Below are positions 1-13,059 of a stretch of DNA of 64,000 nt, one piece after another; within the stretch, counting starts at the first letter, position 1, and each line of letters starts with the position of its first letter. Origin of the DNA: Gremmenia infestans. Taxonomy: Eukaryota; Ascomycota; Leotiomycetes; Helotiales; Hamatocanthoscyphaceae. The notes beneath the pieces were generated by a model. It did not search any database. It saw only the letters and a program-made list of their open reading frames with translations, and was not told the origin of the DNA. The stretch lies in contig JAFEVB010000015.1 of assembly GCA_032629725.1 (NCBI GenBank), forward strand, positions 1 to 64,000, in the 5' to 3' direction. The translations under genes and the position numbers were made by a program.

Positions 1-2990
1 CCTATAACGCGCTAGGGCACGTAATCTAAGGCCCTCCACCAAATAATAAAAAGGTCGAAAAAGAGATACTAGTATAGTATAAGAAGTTCGAATAGATGTT
101 TAATAACCTATAAGGTAAGAAGGCCTTATCTAAATATTAACTATAGAACTATAAGATACCGCTTAAGAAAGGATATAAACCTTCTTAGGAACTACTTCGC
201 TGGTATAGCAAAGAAAAAATAAGACTATAGAAGGAGTATATTAATAAGGCGTTATCTAAAGGATAGATAAGAGAGTTGCACTCCCTATTAGGAGCGCTAA
301 TACTATTTATAAAGAAAAAAGATAGACTAGATCAATTTTATATTAACTACTAAAAGTTAAATAAGATAACTATAAAAAATTAATACTTACTACTATAGGC
401 AGATAATATGCAAGACTATCTAAGAAAGGCGGTGATCTTTATATAACTAGATATAAGAGACGCATATTACCTAATCCATATTATAAAAGGCGAGGAATAG
501 AAAACGGCATTTTAAACTAGATTTAGTTACTATAAGTACTAGGTTATACCATTTAGGCTAACTAACGCCCTAGTAATCTGTTAAGAAGTTAACTATAACG
601 CGTTAAGAGCTTTCTTAGACAGGTTCTATATATATTACCTTAATAATATACTAGTATATTTAAATAATAAGAAATAGCACATAGGATATATAATATAGAT
701 CTTAGAAGCACTTACAGTAAAGGGATTCCGCCTAAAGCTATCTAAGTGCAACTTCTATATAAAAGAAATCACCTTTCTAGGCTATATAATTACACTAGAG
801 AAAATCGGCCTAGACCCTAAAAAGGTCTAAGCGATTATTACCTAGGAGATACTAACTATAGTTAAATAGGTGCAATCTTTCCTAGGATTTGCGAACTTCT
901 ACTAGAAGTTTATTAAGTTATATTTAAAGAAGGCTCTACTACTTATAGACCTAATAAAAAAGGAGAAAGAGTTTAAATAGACAGACAAAGCAGAAAAGGC
1001 ATTCTAAGAACTAAAGCAGGCCTTTATAGAGGAACCTATCCGCTAGAACTTCCAGCTAGAACTTAAGTTAATAGTAGAGACAAATGCATTAGATAGAGCA
1101 ATAGAGGAAGTGCTTATATAGAAATATAAGAATAGCAGCTAGTATCTAGTAGCATACTACTCTAGAAAAATAATATCTATAGAACTTAACTATAATATAT
1201 ATAATAAGGAACTCCTAGTAATAGTTAAAGCACTATAGAAATAAAGGGTTTACCTTTAGGGGGCTAACTTTCTAGTAATAATTCTTACTAATCATAAGAA
1301 TCTTATTAGCTTTACTATAACTAAAGACTTAAATAAGCGATAGATAAGATAGGTAGAGACACTTGCTACCTATAACTTATAAATTAAATATATAAAGAGG
1401 ATAGAGAAACGCACGCGCTAATATACTAAGTCGGAAGCTAGGATATAAGATAAAAGAGGAAATAAAGAGCGTTGCGATCTTCTAGGAAAACGGCGATAAT
1501 CTTATTCTAAATAAATAATAAATCGCAGCCGCGACCTATCTAATAGCAACCTATTTATAGATAAAATCAGATTAGCATATAAAGGGGATATAGTAGTAGA
1601 AGGCATCTTATAATACTTCTAGAGAATATAGAGAGGGCTTCTACTATATAAAGAATAAGATATATATTCTTAAAAGTATCTAAAAAGAATTTGTTAAGGA
1701 ATAATATAAGCTACTAGCTTACGGATATTAGGGAAATACTAGAACCTAGGAAAGGCTCTCGCGGAGATACTATTTCCTAAGCATGCAAATAATAGTTAAG
1801 AAGGTTATTAGTAAGTATAATGCTTATATACGGAATAAGGTATTATAATACGCTTTATATAGTATAATGCAATTACCTGATATACTAAAGACTCCTTGAC
1901 ATCTATTATATAGGACTTTATAGTTAAACTACTACTATCCAAGGATCTAATAATAGGAGTAGAATATAATTCTATCCTAGTTATTATAGATAGGTTAATA
2001 AAATACACCTATATAATACCCTATAAGAAGTTAAGCATAGCTAAAGACTTAGCTTAGGCATTTCTCTAAGTAGTAGTAGTAAACTATAGCGCGCTAGAAG
2101 AAATTATATTAGATAGAGATCAGCTCTTTACTTTAAAATTCTAGACGGCATTTATAGCTTTGCTAGGTATTAAAAGGAAGCTATTAATAAGTTTTTACCT
2201 ATAAACCGACAGATAAACTAAACGGATAAATTAGATAATAGAAATATATATCCGGTATTATATAAACTATAAGTAGAATAACTAGGTAGAACTTCTACCA
2301 CTTGCCTAGTTTGCATATAATACGTTAGCTGCGGAAAATATAAAGATCTTACTAGTATACGCGAATTATAGTTATAACCCCGAGGCCTACCGCTTTGCGA
2401 TAACCTTAGGAGTAGACAACTAATCCGCGACTATGCAGGTAGAAGACCTTAAAGCACTTTAGAAGGAACTAGCTAGCGACCTAGCATTCTTTATAAAAAG
2501 AGCAGCGTTATACTACGACGGAAAATATAGTATAGAACCTACGCTTAAAGAAGGGGATAAGGTCTACCTAATACGAAAAAATATCAAAATAAAACAATTA
2601 AGCATAAAACTAGATCATAAAAAGCTAGGGCCATTTAAAATTAAACGAATTACAGGACTAGTTAACTATAAATTAGCACTACCTAGAATAATAAACATAT
2701 ATCTAGTATTCTATATATCTCTCCTTAAACTAGCACTACTAGGGGCGCCACCTGCGCCTATCATAGAAATCCAACCAGTTAACCCTAACGCTAAATATAA
2801 GGTTAAAGCAATACTAGACTATAAATAGGTTAGAGGAAGTGTTAGGTACTTAGTTAAATAGATAAACTACCTACACTTAGAAAACACCTAGGAGCTAGGA
2901 ATAATACTTAGGGACCTTAAGATATTTATAGACTATTAAGGTTAGCACCCCGACCTAACTAGAACAGGTCTAAAGGATTATACGTAGCTA
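1..2990 (+). mobile_element. RIP-degraded Ty3/Gypsy retrotransposon, pol 3' part with chromodomain
   Basis: One plus-strand frame reads through almost the whole span, broken mainly by TAG codons where Gln or Trp codons are expected. In order I recognise the reverse transcriptase start (INKALSKG, about nt 238-260), its DAYYLIHI-like segment (about 460-480) and a decayed YLDD-box region (YYLNNILVYL, about 634-663). RNase H follows (VETNALDRAI near 1075; VAYYSRK near 1150; LTNHKNLISF near 1290). The integrase core lies at about 1900-2400 and a chromodomain (ILDYK.VRGSVRYLVK) at about 2810-2865. Gag and protease would lie left of the window. The absence of frameshifts with many C-to-T/G-to-A type stops is the signature of RIP rather than ordinary decay. 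The element cannot be active. No LTR was identified, and the right boundary is approximate. Confidence 0.9.
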
Positions 2991-3059
2991 GCGATATAAT
3001 AAAGATAGGGTTGCTAAAAGGGTTAGGACTAAGCAAAAAACTACTAGCAAGAAAGTTAG

Positions 3060-3600
3060 AAATAGAAGCAGGCAGAGTTCCCTGCTTACACCGCCCACTT
3101 TCCTTCTTCTTAACTTTCTTTTTCTTCTCTAAGGCATTAAGCTTATTAAGGGTTTTAAGGCCTTAGCGTAATATGTCCTAGGTATAGCGTTTAAACTTGG
3201 ACTATTACCGGTTAAAGCGTAATAGTTTTAAGAGCATCTTCTATCTCTTCTGCTCTAGATAAAGTTCTTCGCGCTCTAGTATAGACTAGTCCGCAAGCAA
3301 CGGCCCATAGATATTACACTTTATTTTTAACTTCACGCAAGCACCACATTTGCCTAAACTAGAGGATTTAGACATAATATACTCCAAGCCTTAGGATTTA
3401 CAATAAGTGCACTTTATATTAATAGGATAGCTAGAAGAGACAATTCGGTCGTAAAGAATAAAGCGCTCTTTATCTTTAACGCCGCGAATAGGTAGTATAA
3501 TAAGAAAGAAGAAAGGCTATACTATAAGAAAGATGTTTTCCTATATTATACTTAAGCGTAGAGGCTACGCTAACTAAGAGGGGAATAGTATTATAAATAT
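3060..3600 (-). pseudogene. Antisense Cys-motif ORF remnant beside the Gypsy element
   Basis: Read on the minus strand, one frame gives KCTYCKS, then GLEYIMSKSS, GKCGACVKLKIKCN and a Leu/Lys/Arg-rich helical tail ending in KTLNKLNALEKKK, interrupted by TAG codons. Paired CxxC motifs followed by a charged helix resemble small zinc-knuckle-like ORFs often seen beside fungal repeats. It may be an accessory antisense ORF of the Gypsy element just upstream or an independent repeat. It is RIP-mutated and has no intact start-to-stop frame. Function is unknown. Confidence 0.5.
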
Positions 3601-4079
3601 AATATATAACCAAAGAACCTTAGGCTTAGTATCTAACTCTAGACGTAGAAGAACCCTTGGTAGGAACAGATTTTCCTTATATAAGCAAGAAACGTTCTTC
3701 TAGTATATTAGTCACATAACGGACTAAGGAGGACCATAGAGATCCTCGCGGCCTATCAGGATCCATCAGGATCTAAAGGCATAATAGTTCTATATAAGAC
3801 TAGGTTATTACCTATTAGATAGAAGCTTCATGCTTAACTTAAATAGTATTTCCTAATATATACTTATTACTTTATACTTTATAATAAGCTATACTTCTAA
3901 GTATAGCAACTAGTAATCTATTAATAGATACCGACATTAACCTAATAATAACCTAGGTCTAGGAACCTACTTAAGTCATAAAACTTACCCTAGCACTACG
4001 TAAGCTAGGCGATCGTTATAAAGAGGTTTCTTTTTATCTTACAACTATATCTATATAACTATACTATAAGTCCAGATCT

Positions 4080-5300
4080 AAACCCCTAGTATATCTATTA
4101 AACGTGTAATCTCTAGTATAATCTCGAACGCTAGCTTAACTAAATCCCGTTCTATAATATAGTATATAAAACTTATAGCTTCCCTAAAGTCCTTATTACT
4201 TATAATATATAGAACCTAAGACTAATAACCCGGGGTATTAGTAGGTAGGCTAAGATTATATATTAGATTCTATAAGCAATCTCTATAAAGATATATAAAG
4301 TAGGTTAATCCTAGAATAGATTGGAAAGTAGGCTAAGATAAATGCTTAAAGCGAATATTCTTATATTTAGCTCTAGCGATATCTAATAATATAAGCGAAC
4401 TAATACTAATAACTATATATAATAGGGCGCTCTTTATAATCTTATCTGTAAGTAAAAAGACTAGGATATTATAGTAATAAAGCAGGCAAATGCCTGCTAG
4501 ATAAAGAGTAGGTTGGGTTCTATTAGCTTAAGCTATAGCTTAAGTACCTTTTTTCTTTAAAAGCGGTAGAATAATTAAACTAGTACTAGTTACCGCTGGT
4601 TATTTGCTATTAGAGTTAGAGGAGATTGCTTTAGATTATACTAAGCTGGACTAGCTATGGCGTAAAAAGCGCAAGGGTAGTAGAGGATAGTATAATATAG
4701 CGTTGGAGCTAGAGAAGGTAGCTTTAGATTATATAGAGCTAGACTTACTAGGGCGCAGAGAGCGCGATAGTAGTAGGGAAGAAGGTACCTTAGTATTCTT
4801 TTTTCCCTATACCTTTTTCCTAAGCTATACTAATTAAGAGGCTATAGCTAGCAACGCTGCTAGTAACTAGCCCCTTAACTTATTAATCTATAGAAAGGTA
4901 CTATTTTCTAAAGCAATCTTAATTATTATATTAATAATCTCTTTTTTAACCTCTAAATTAGCATAAGAACGCTTATTTAACTTCCACTTCTTAAATATAA
5001 CCTTAATAGCTTTGTTTTAAGCAGATAAAAACTTGGATACTATTAGGTTTATAACCTAATAAACTAGCTGCTCTAAAGGTCCCTAAAGTGTAACCTGTTA
5101 TACGGTGGCGTTTCCCCACGCGGTAAAGTCTAAGTGCTAAGGCATAGTAAACTAGAAGCAAGCCTTATTATTATTATTGTTTGGATTAAAAGGCGCGAAT
5201 AGTATAGTAATAATAGGGCTAGGCTAGTAGAATATAATAAAGAAGAATCGATTTTATAATAGTCTACTTTAGTTTATATAGTTACTATTAGTATGCGAAC
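4080..5300 (-). pseudogene. Minus-strand ORF of the unnamed element, copy A
   Basis: A single minus-strand frame recurs in both copies. Matching segments are ESALLYIVVSISSFILLEVA (copy B) against KSALLYIVISISSLILLDIA (copy A), and STFQSILRSIYFIYTNKDSL against PTFQSILGLTYFIYLYRDCL. Nearer the ORF start, copy A has FKKWKLNKRSYANLEVKKEI, followed in both copies by KIALENSTFL.INKLR. The shared protein was probably 400 or more residues. I do not recognise the family: there is no DDE, tyrosine-recombinase or zinc-finger motif that I can identify. TAG codons interrupt it, as expected from RIP. Its divergent arrangement with the helicase ORF suggests the two worked as one unit. Confidence 0.55.
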
Positions 5301-5399
5301 TCTAAAAGGAATAGCTAGAAAAAGGTAGGGTTATATATATAATACGATATAGTAGTCTAGGAGAAGTAATAAAACTAAATATTAATATAAGCTATTTAA

Positions 5400-5920
5400 A
5401 AAAGAAGTTTGCGGAGGCAGGTTATAAAGACAGATTAAGAAAGCAGGTTGCAGAGGCAAGTTTATAAAGGCGAAGTAGTAAAGGCAGGTTAAGTAGGCAA
5501 GTTTATAGAGGTAAGGTAGTAGGGGCAGGTTATAGGGGCAGGTTGCGGAGGCGGGGCAGGTTATAGGGGCAGGTTAAGAAGGCAAGTTTATAGAGGCGAG
5601 GTAGTAGGGGCAGGTTATAGGGGCAGGTTGCAGAGGCGGGGCAGGTTATAGAGGCAGGTTAAGAAAGCAAGTTTACGGAGGCAAGGTAGTAAAGGCAGGT
5701 TATAGAGGCAGGTTGCGGAGGCAGAGCAGGTTATAGGTTAAGGAGGTAAGGTTGCGGAGGCGGGGCAGGTTAAGGAGGCAGGTTATAAAGGTAGAGCAGG
5801 TTGCAGGTTAAGAAGGCAAGGTTGCGGAGGCGGGGCAGGTTAAGGAGGCAGGTTATAGAGGTAGGTTGTAGAGGCAGGTTAAGGAGGCAGTTTGTAAAGG
5901 CAGTTTGCAAAGGCAGTTAT
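5400..5920. repeat. G-rich minisatellite built on a 12-bp GGCAGGTTATAG-type unit
   Basis: Variants of GGCAGGTTATAG, GGCAGGTTGCGG and GGCAAGTTTATA repeat without interruption, in higher-order blocks of about 24-80 bp with inserted GGCGGGGCAGG segments. The purine strand bias is strong. It lies between the minus-strand ORF and the helicase ORF of copy A. A pyrimidine-rich relative (CCTGCCTACTT/CCTTACTT type) follows at about 6,180-6,380. Small ORFs inside it are low-complexity artefacts. Confidence 0.9.
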
Positions 5921-7179
5921 AAAGCGAAGGCTACGGAGAAGATTATAAAGAAAGCCTTTTTAAGAGGAAAAGTAGAAAAGGGAAGATTATAAAGGAAGGT
6001 AGAAAAGAGTAGGGAGAGTAAGCATTTACTATAATATACCTCTACTTCTAAGATATAAATAAATAACCGAAAAATACTACTAATAGCTAGAATACTTAGC
6101 ATTCTCTTTATTATAATCTTTATAAAGTAGATAGTATTGCAACTTTATATTATTATAGAAGTTATACCCCTGCTTCTACGATTATTTATAGTTATAACCC
6201 TGCCTGCATTTATAACTTTACTTGTATTTATAACCTTACTTATCCTAAACCTGCCTACTTAATCTAACTTAAACTTTACTAAGAGTAGGACGGTTAGTAT
6301 TTACTATAGTAATACCTCTACTTCTAAGATTATTTACTATTATAACCTTATCTACTTTTCTAACTCCTAACCTTATCTATCTTAGACCCGCTTCTATCTT
6401 ATCTACCTTTTATAGAACTGAAACCTATATGCATTTACTTTCTAATATATCCCCGCCGCTACTTATATACGCATATAGGTACGTTAAAAGTAAAACTAGG
6501 AAGCGATAAGACTAATACCAACTAGCAGACGCAATTCTATTATTAGTAGAAAAGGACTAATAGTAGGTATTAGTAATAAGTTAGGTTTTGTTTTAATATT
6601 TATAAGGAGTTATAGCATAGGTGTATAAGAATATATATAAATCTCTGCCAAGCTAGATCACGCATTTTAATACTTCCTAAGATTAAGCAGTTTACGCATT
6701 TTAATACCTTTAAGAATAAAGCAGATTACGTATTACTACACTTCTTAGAATTAGGCAGATCACGAATTTCTATATCTTTAGAAATTATATAAATATATAA
6801 TAAAGCTTAATATATACTCTAAGATAGAGAATATAAGTTTAGAAAGCAATTCTAGAGAAGCACGCCCGCAAGTAGTATCTGCAGGTATGCTACTATTATA
6901 GGAGAACTAAAATAAACTATTTGCTAATAAAAAGACTAGGTAGTAGCAATATTAAAATAGAGGATATAGTAGTTACTTAAGATATATATATCTCTTTTAA
7001 GGTTTTCGTATCTGCTTAAGATAAATAAAAGACCTACGCGTTACTAATATAATAGACAATAGAGAGGAAACAAGGAACGCGCTAATACTAGGTATATCTA
7101 GCACTATATAAAAATGGATAAGATTTGCAACTACTAATAAAATAGAAGCACCTACTATAAGTTAACTAAGAAGTAACCT

Positions 7180-10100
7180 TAAGACGCTACGGAATCCAAC
7201 TAATATGCTAATTATACTACCTAATCTAAATAAGCTTCTAGTTAGAATTAAAGGGCGCTATTACCTAAATTAAGGATTGCTAGATATAGTACTAAAGGAG
7301 GAATAGCTATCTTTCTCTACCTTAATAGGTGATAGCTAGCGCATAGTACTAAACTAAGACCTGCTAGGGTGCTATATAGACTAGGCGAAAATATGCGAAG
7401 CTATTTAAGCTAAGTTTAATATCTACGTAAGTGCAACGACCTATAAGCTAGGCTGGATAAGCAAAGCAATTAGCGCCTGATTTAGGGAGTAATACTATAA
7501 GATTATAAACAAGTTAACCTTTAGAAATGCGATTAGTGCTATATATAATTATAGCGGCAGGAACTATAAAGATTACTAGGTAACTATATACTTATAGGTT
7601 CCTATACTAAAGGAACCTGTATTTTATCTAAGTAGGCGCGCGTAAGTAGAAAAGGAGATACTAAGAGCACTTGCTAAAAAGGAAAACGCTTCTATATAAG
7701 ATATATAAATTGCAAAGCCTAGACTATTATCTCTACTTAGTTATTAGTTAGAGGGCCTTATTACTTTACTAAATAACCTGCTAAATAACCTTTCTTAAAA
7801 CGGTAGATAGTCTATGCTAGTTATTAATTTAGATTCCCTAGTTAAGCATAGTAAATAGTCTGCGGAGGCGCCTTTGCTAGATAGTCCTTTAGAAAACAAA
7901 AGATAGTCTATACTAGTAATTATATTAGATTCCCTAGTTAAGGATAGTAAATAGTCTATGAAGGCAACTCTACTAGATAATCCTTTAAGAGACGGTGGAT
8001 AGTCTGCTCTACTAATCGTCTTAGATTCCCTAGTTAAGAATAATATCTCTGCACTAAGTTTAGCCCTAGAGGCGGGGTAGAGTGAACTAGATAATAAAAT
8101 AACTTTATACCTAGTACTACTAGCACTAGAGAGGCTAGAATAGGAACCTGATAAGTCCTCTAAGGATTAGATAAGGAGAATAGCGGAGTAGGAGCAAATA
8201 ATAGAGGATATTGCCTATCTAAAGTAAGTTAGATAAATTAGTAACTAAAAGTAGAGAAAGGAGAGATAACTAACCTAGCCAATCTAGAACGCAAGCGATC
8301 CTAGATAGCTTATTATATATGCATCTTACCTTAAAAAACTAAAAGAAGACTTATTAAATGCTTTATTATAATTAGGAAGATTATAAACCAGAGTACTATA
8401 TTAATATCCCGGGGGGATTTATATATAAACTCCTGCTAGTATAGGCCTTCTTTCTTTAGTAGTGCTTGCAACAGTTCTATAGCGGCCTTAGGGCAGCAAT
8501 TATTAGTTATATTATAGGAATCGGAAAGATAATACTTGTTTTAGCTATCTACTATATATAATATATTATTAACTAGATATAGTATAAGATTAAGTTAACC
8601 CCTAGAGATTATATTTATCCCTAAAAAGATAATAGGAAAACGGTATATCTAAATAATACTAAGATGCAAATAAAGTACTTCTTTAACTATCTATACGTTT
8701 AGGCTTTACTAATATATTTTATTAAGTAGAAGATAAAAGCGACTATTATAGTAGCTCCGGTAGGGTTGCTTTACGTCTAGGTAAAGGAAGCCTACACATG
8801 CTGGCCCCCTAATAATAATCCACCCGTAAGGGTCTAGCTTGCCTATAGTAATACTAAGGGAGAAGTAAAACGATTTTTAGATAAAATTGCAGACTTGATT
8901 AGAGATAAGATAGAGTAGAAGGGGGAGGAGCTAGGAGAAGACGAATTCGCTAAAAGGGATCCTAACTGCTATAAAGGCCGTATAGAGAATAGTATAGTAT
9001 TTATTCTTACTATCTTGTAATCCCTCCGCCTATATTTTACTAAGCATTTCCTAACTATAAACACCTATACTATTAAGCAAGCGGGCATAGTAATAAAGAG
9101 AAACCCTAACCCTAAACCTTAGCGGGTCTCTAAGTATAAAAGAGAGTTTCTAATAATACTAATCTCTATATTTTTCCGCGATGAATACTATCTTAAGTAA
9201 GGCCTATTATTCCTAACTATTATAATATACTAGTATATTATAGACTTGTTTAATAATAGCTAAGATTAAGACTATATAGAGGTCTACTTAGGCTGGTTAA
9301 GTAGTACCTTTATCTCTACTAGGCCTAGGGATATCAGCAAGATCGTTTAGCTAATAAGCTATAAAACGTGGATAGAATATAGGGTTCTTTAATACTAGAT
9401 AATAGGCAAGTGTTAATAGTTGGCAGAATAATAGAATGCTATGATTCTTAATAAAAAGTTAAGCGTAGAGGCGAAAAGGAATAAGATAGCGGAGATTATC
9501 TAAGAATTTATACCTTTTCTAGTAAGTATTATAATCTAATTTATAATAAAAAGCAACTTTCTTAGCAAAAAGTTAGTTAGCGTCCCTAAGTATAACTATA
9601 GAGAGTGCTAAGTTAATAATAACTAAGACTGGAAAGATAGACTAGCGCAGATTTGCTAAAAGAAAGATACTGAATTTAATTAGAGGCGCGAGGAGTCTAA
9701 GCGCTAGTATAAGGCGAGATATAACCACTTAAACAATTAGACTAAGTTAGCGAGGGATAATATAAGGTTATACTACTAGAAGCGTCTTTACTCTTTATTT
9801 CTATACCTAATAGAGCTACGTAAAGGCGCGAATCTTAATAAATCGCTATTGCTAATAGCAGATAAATAGAAATATTAGATATTAGAGCATTGCCCCGCGG
9901 AGGAAAAGTAGACGCAAGAAATATTAACTAACTTATACTATATATATCTAGATAAGATAGTTAAGTTATCCGCTAAACTTTAGTTTATTAGTATATATAT
10001 TAAGTAATATTAGAAAACGCTTAATATAACAGGCGAGCTTTACCGCTAGATCTTAGGTTCTTGGTTCTTTATAGGTGCATACGTGATATATCTTATACGT

Positions 10101-10632
10101 TTTACCTACTTTACATAGCTACTTAAGCAAATAACTAACTTGGGATTAGTACCTGAAATACTACCTACGTATTCTAGACTATAATATTATGTAGATCTAT
10201 GAAATGCAGACGGACTCCGCGAAAGCTGCTTAGCTTAAGAAGTTCTAAGGCGATCTAGATAGTAATAAGGTAAAGAAAAAGGCGAGATATTTTATAAGGG
10301 CTATATTAGCCTTTTAATCGGCTTAACCTTAAACGAGGCTTTATAGGTAATACTGCTAGAACCCGACTTCCGACCTAGTATAATAGTGCAAGCATTTATA
10401 CGCTACTATAGATAAGGGAATAAGAACCTAAAAGTGTGGTCGGTTCTATTACACGTAAAGGATAGCGCAGTAGAAGACCGAATCTTAGAAATTAATAGGT
10501 TCTAGAAAGCTATTAGCAATGCAGGCGAAACAAGCAAACTTAATAAAGCTAAGCGGATGCAGGTATTAAAGGATCTAAAGGAAAAGGGGAAAGTAGAGAG
10601 AGAGAAGGATAATGCTCTAGATAACAAATAAC
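7180..10632 (+). pseudogene. SNF2-family helicase ORF of the unnamed element, copy A
   Basis: A long plus-strand frame with TAG interruptions carries an SNF2-like motor. Motif I reads IGIGKIILVLAIYYI (about 8515-8559). A motif Ia-like ATIIVAPVGLL lies at about 8737-8770. A decayed DExH box, RDEYYLK (about 9179-9199; the second Tyr codon can derive from His by C-to-T), is followed by helicase-C regions. Motif VI-like IIVQAFIRYYR.GNKN (about 10,378-10,430) is followed by SVLLHVKDSAVEDRILEINR, the usual helicase-C tail. An N-terminal extension of about 400 residues (from about 7,180) is not recognised. SNF2 proteins are ATP-driven DNA translocases. I infer replication or mobility of the element as the original job. 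It is inactive now. Confidence 0.7.
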
Positions 10633-10649
10633 CTCCCTTTATAGGTAGA

Positions 10650-12840
10650 TTAATAAGTGAAAATAAATATAGCTTATGCCTAAACCTAGTATATAAAACC
10701 TGCTTCTATACCTGTCTTTATACACCTGCTATAAACCTGCTCTAATAAACCTGTATCCAAACCTGGCCTGCTATAAAAAGAGTATTAAGGGGTCTATAAA
10801 GCCTTTAAGAAGCTCCGCTAGATATTAGCTAATAGGTTATCTTATAACCCTATTAAATAGATAAATCTAAAAACATCTAAATATGCGGTTTTAAAAGATA
10901 AAGCAAGCTTGTAAAAGAATATAAGATATCGGATTACTACTAGAATAGTAAAGATAAAACAGTAAAGAGAATATATATTAATACTTCTAGGAAGTGCATT
11001 TAATTCGAATAAAAGGAAGAGTTTATATAATAAGATTTATTTATTAAAGAAAAGTATTTATTAAATCGTTTATCTTTATCTCTAAAAAGTATAGTCTAGC
11101 TTATACTTATACTATAGAGGTAATTAGTATATATTCTAAGTTAAGAGATTTAGGTATTATTATAGTATACTAAATTATATAGGATGAACCTTTTTGCTAT
11201 TTATAAAGAGGGGTTTAATATATATATATTATCTATTACGTTCTTTGGGTACTTTTAGTACCCTTTATAGTAAAGATAAGTTGGATTTAGAATTAGAAGA
11301 TCTTTTATTAAAGAGGTATTAAATTATTATATTATAAAAAGAGAGGCTTCTAAGTAGTAGTAAGCGAAGCAAGGTGGCCTAAAAGAGAGGTGCCAACTTG
11401 TATTATTAAAGGTTAAAAGATATAGTTTAAAATAAGCAGAAATAACTATACTATATAGTTCTGAATTATTTAATATAAGTAATACGAAGCTGTATAGTAT
11501 GAACCTTTTTGCTATTTATAAAGTGAGGTTCGATACGCATATATTATATATCACGTTCTTAGTTTTTATTTTTATTTTTAAGACTAGCCTAGCTGATTTT
11601 AGCTAGAGTTTTATTTTATTATAATAATAAATCTTATTTATACAATTAATAAAGAAATATATAGTAGTAGAAAGCTAGATATAGATCTTATATAAGTAAT
11701 AAATATAAACCTTCTAATCCTATATTATTAAATATTATCTTAAAAGGTTATTTTAATCTTATTAATACCTAACTTTTAAAGAATAACTAAGAGAAGCTGC
11801 TAACTAAGTAGTATATCCTTTCTTCTATTTATATATATCCTCTCTTTTATAAGCTACCATATATATATATCTTAAGATCGTAGAGCTTATATATATTTAA
11901 ATATGCAATTAGATATTCAACTTAATCTAGTAGTTAAGTGGCTAAGTGGTTAAAAAGGCCTCGTAGTAAAGTTTCGAGATCTTTAAGCATTTGCTAATTA
12001 ATATAATAGTAATGCCATAGCTAATCGCCTAAGTTAGTATTTCTAATCCTTCTTCTTAGAAATAGGAGTATCGAAAAGTTTAAGCGTAATATAAGCTAGG
12101 AAAGAAGATCGTAGATAATTATAATATAAGTTATATAGAATAGAACCTTAGTATAGTAAACTAACTTAAAATAGTACTAGCATCTTATAGTTAAAGGTAG
12201 GGTTAAGGGCTTAGAGAAGAAATAAAGTAAAGTAAAGAGGCAGATAGAAAACACGAAGGCTTTTAGCTTAGTAGTTTATATAGATTAAGAAAGGTTTAAG
12301 ATAGGAAATTAAGAGAAGTAAGTCTAGCTTTTTTTTCTTTTAATATTATAATCTAATAATAAGATAACTGCTTTAAGCTTCTATTTTAAGTATAAAAGTC
12401 CTAGGATTTTAAAGATTTTAAATAAGAAAATTTCTCTGCACTTATATACTATACCTCTCTTAATCTAAGAATGATCTAACTCCTACTTATACTTAAATAC
12501 TATATATACCAATATTCTAGTAATATTAAGTATAAATATCCTAGTACTACTAGTAATAATAATATTTGGTATTTATATTTTAAAAGCCCTAACGCTACTT
12601 AAATCTTGATTGAACATTTTATATAACTACTATATAAAGTAGCTAGTAATTAAGATTCCTACCATAAGTAATAGATCTTAAAAGTTATTAAGTATAGTTA
12701 AGAATTAGTAAAAGTTATTATTATAGTAAAGTAGAGTATAATAATATCTTACTAAGTCCTAGAAAGCAAGCATTTATAATTAATACTAGCTAGAGGTTAA
12801 TAAGTAAGGCAACTTCTAGTATAATTAAGCTTTGTTTTCT
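10650..12840. other. AT-rich RIPped spacer without recognisable genes
   Basis: The first 150 bases contain CCTGCTNTATA-type short repeats at the right end of copy A. The rest is AT-rich with scattered TAG/TAT words and no frame that I can assign. It contains the direct repeat listed at 11,183-11,560. Confidence 0.5.
11183..11560. repeat. About 60-bp direct repeat, 314 bp apart
   Basis: Two copies of a stretch beginning ATGAACCTTTTTGCTATTTA occur at about 11,183-11,245 and 11,497-11,560, both ending near a CACGTTCT/TACGTTCT word. They could be ends of a short degraded element or a local tandem duplication. No coding content was seen between them. Confidence 0.6.
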
Positions 12841-13059
12841 TAGGCCCGAGGTTGTCTTAGTAATATGCAAAAAACGCATCTAGTAGAGCCGCTTAGTTAT
12901 AGTTACAATTAGAAATATTCTTATACTAAATTATATCTAAGATTTACTTATATACTTTTAGTATATTAGACTGGACCTAGTCTTATCCTTCTACTAGTAT
13001 ATCTTTTGCTAGCATAATCCCATTTTAGGGTTAATTATATTATATTACAGCGGTAAAGG

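Larger units (their letters stand above)
4060..10650 (+). mobile_element. Unnamed RIP-degraded element, copy A, with SNF2-like helicase
   Basis: This block is collinear over its whole length with 21,850-27,450, in the same orientation. Both copies share a minus-strand ORF at the left, a minisatellite spacer, a second non-coding block (matching near 6,480-6,600 and 23,560-23,690) and a long plus-strand ORF with SNF2 helicase features. The copies have diverged by many transitions but keep the same frames, so they are two RIPped copies of one mobile or duplicated unit of about 5.6-6.6 kb. I saw no LTRs and no terminal inverted repeats. The left limit is where similarity fades, and the right limit is marked by a shared AATAAAYATAGCTT stretch. 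Element class is unresolved. Confidence 0.7.

Noticed and set aside
1808..2008. 66-codon minus-strand ORF
   Set aside because: Antisense to the integrase region of the Gypsy element.
5801..6102. Short ORFs in the G-rich minisatellite and just after it
   Set aside because: Low-complexity repeat translation and a chance ORF in RIPped DNA.
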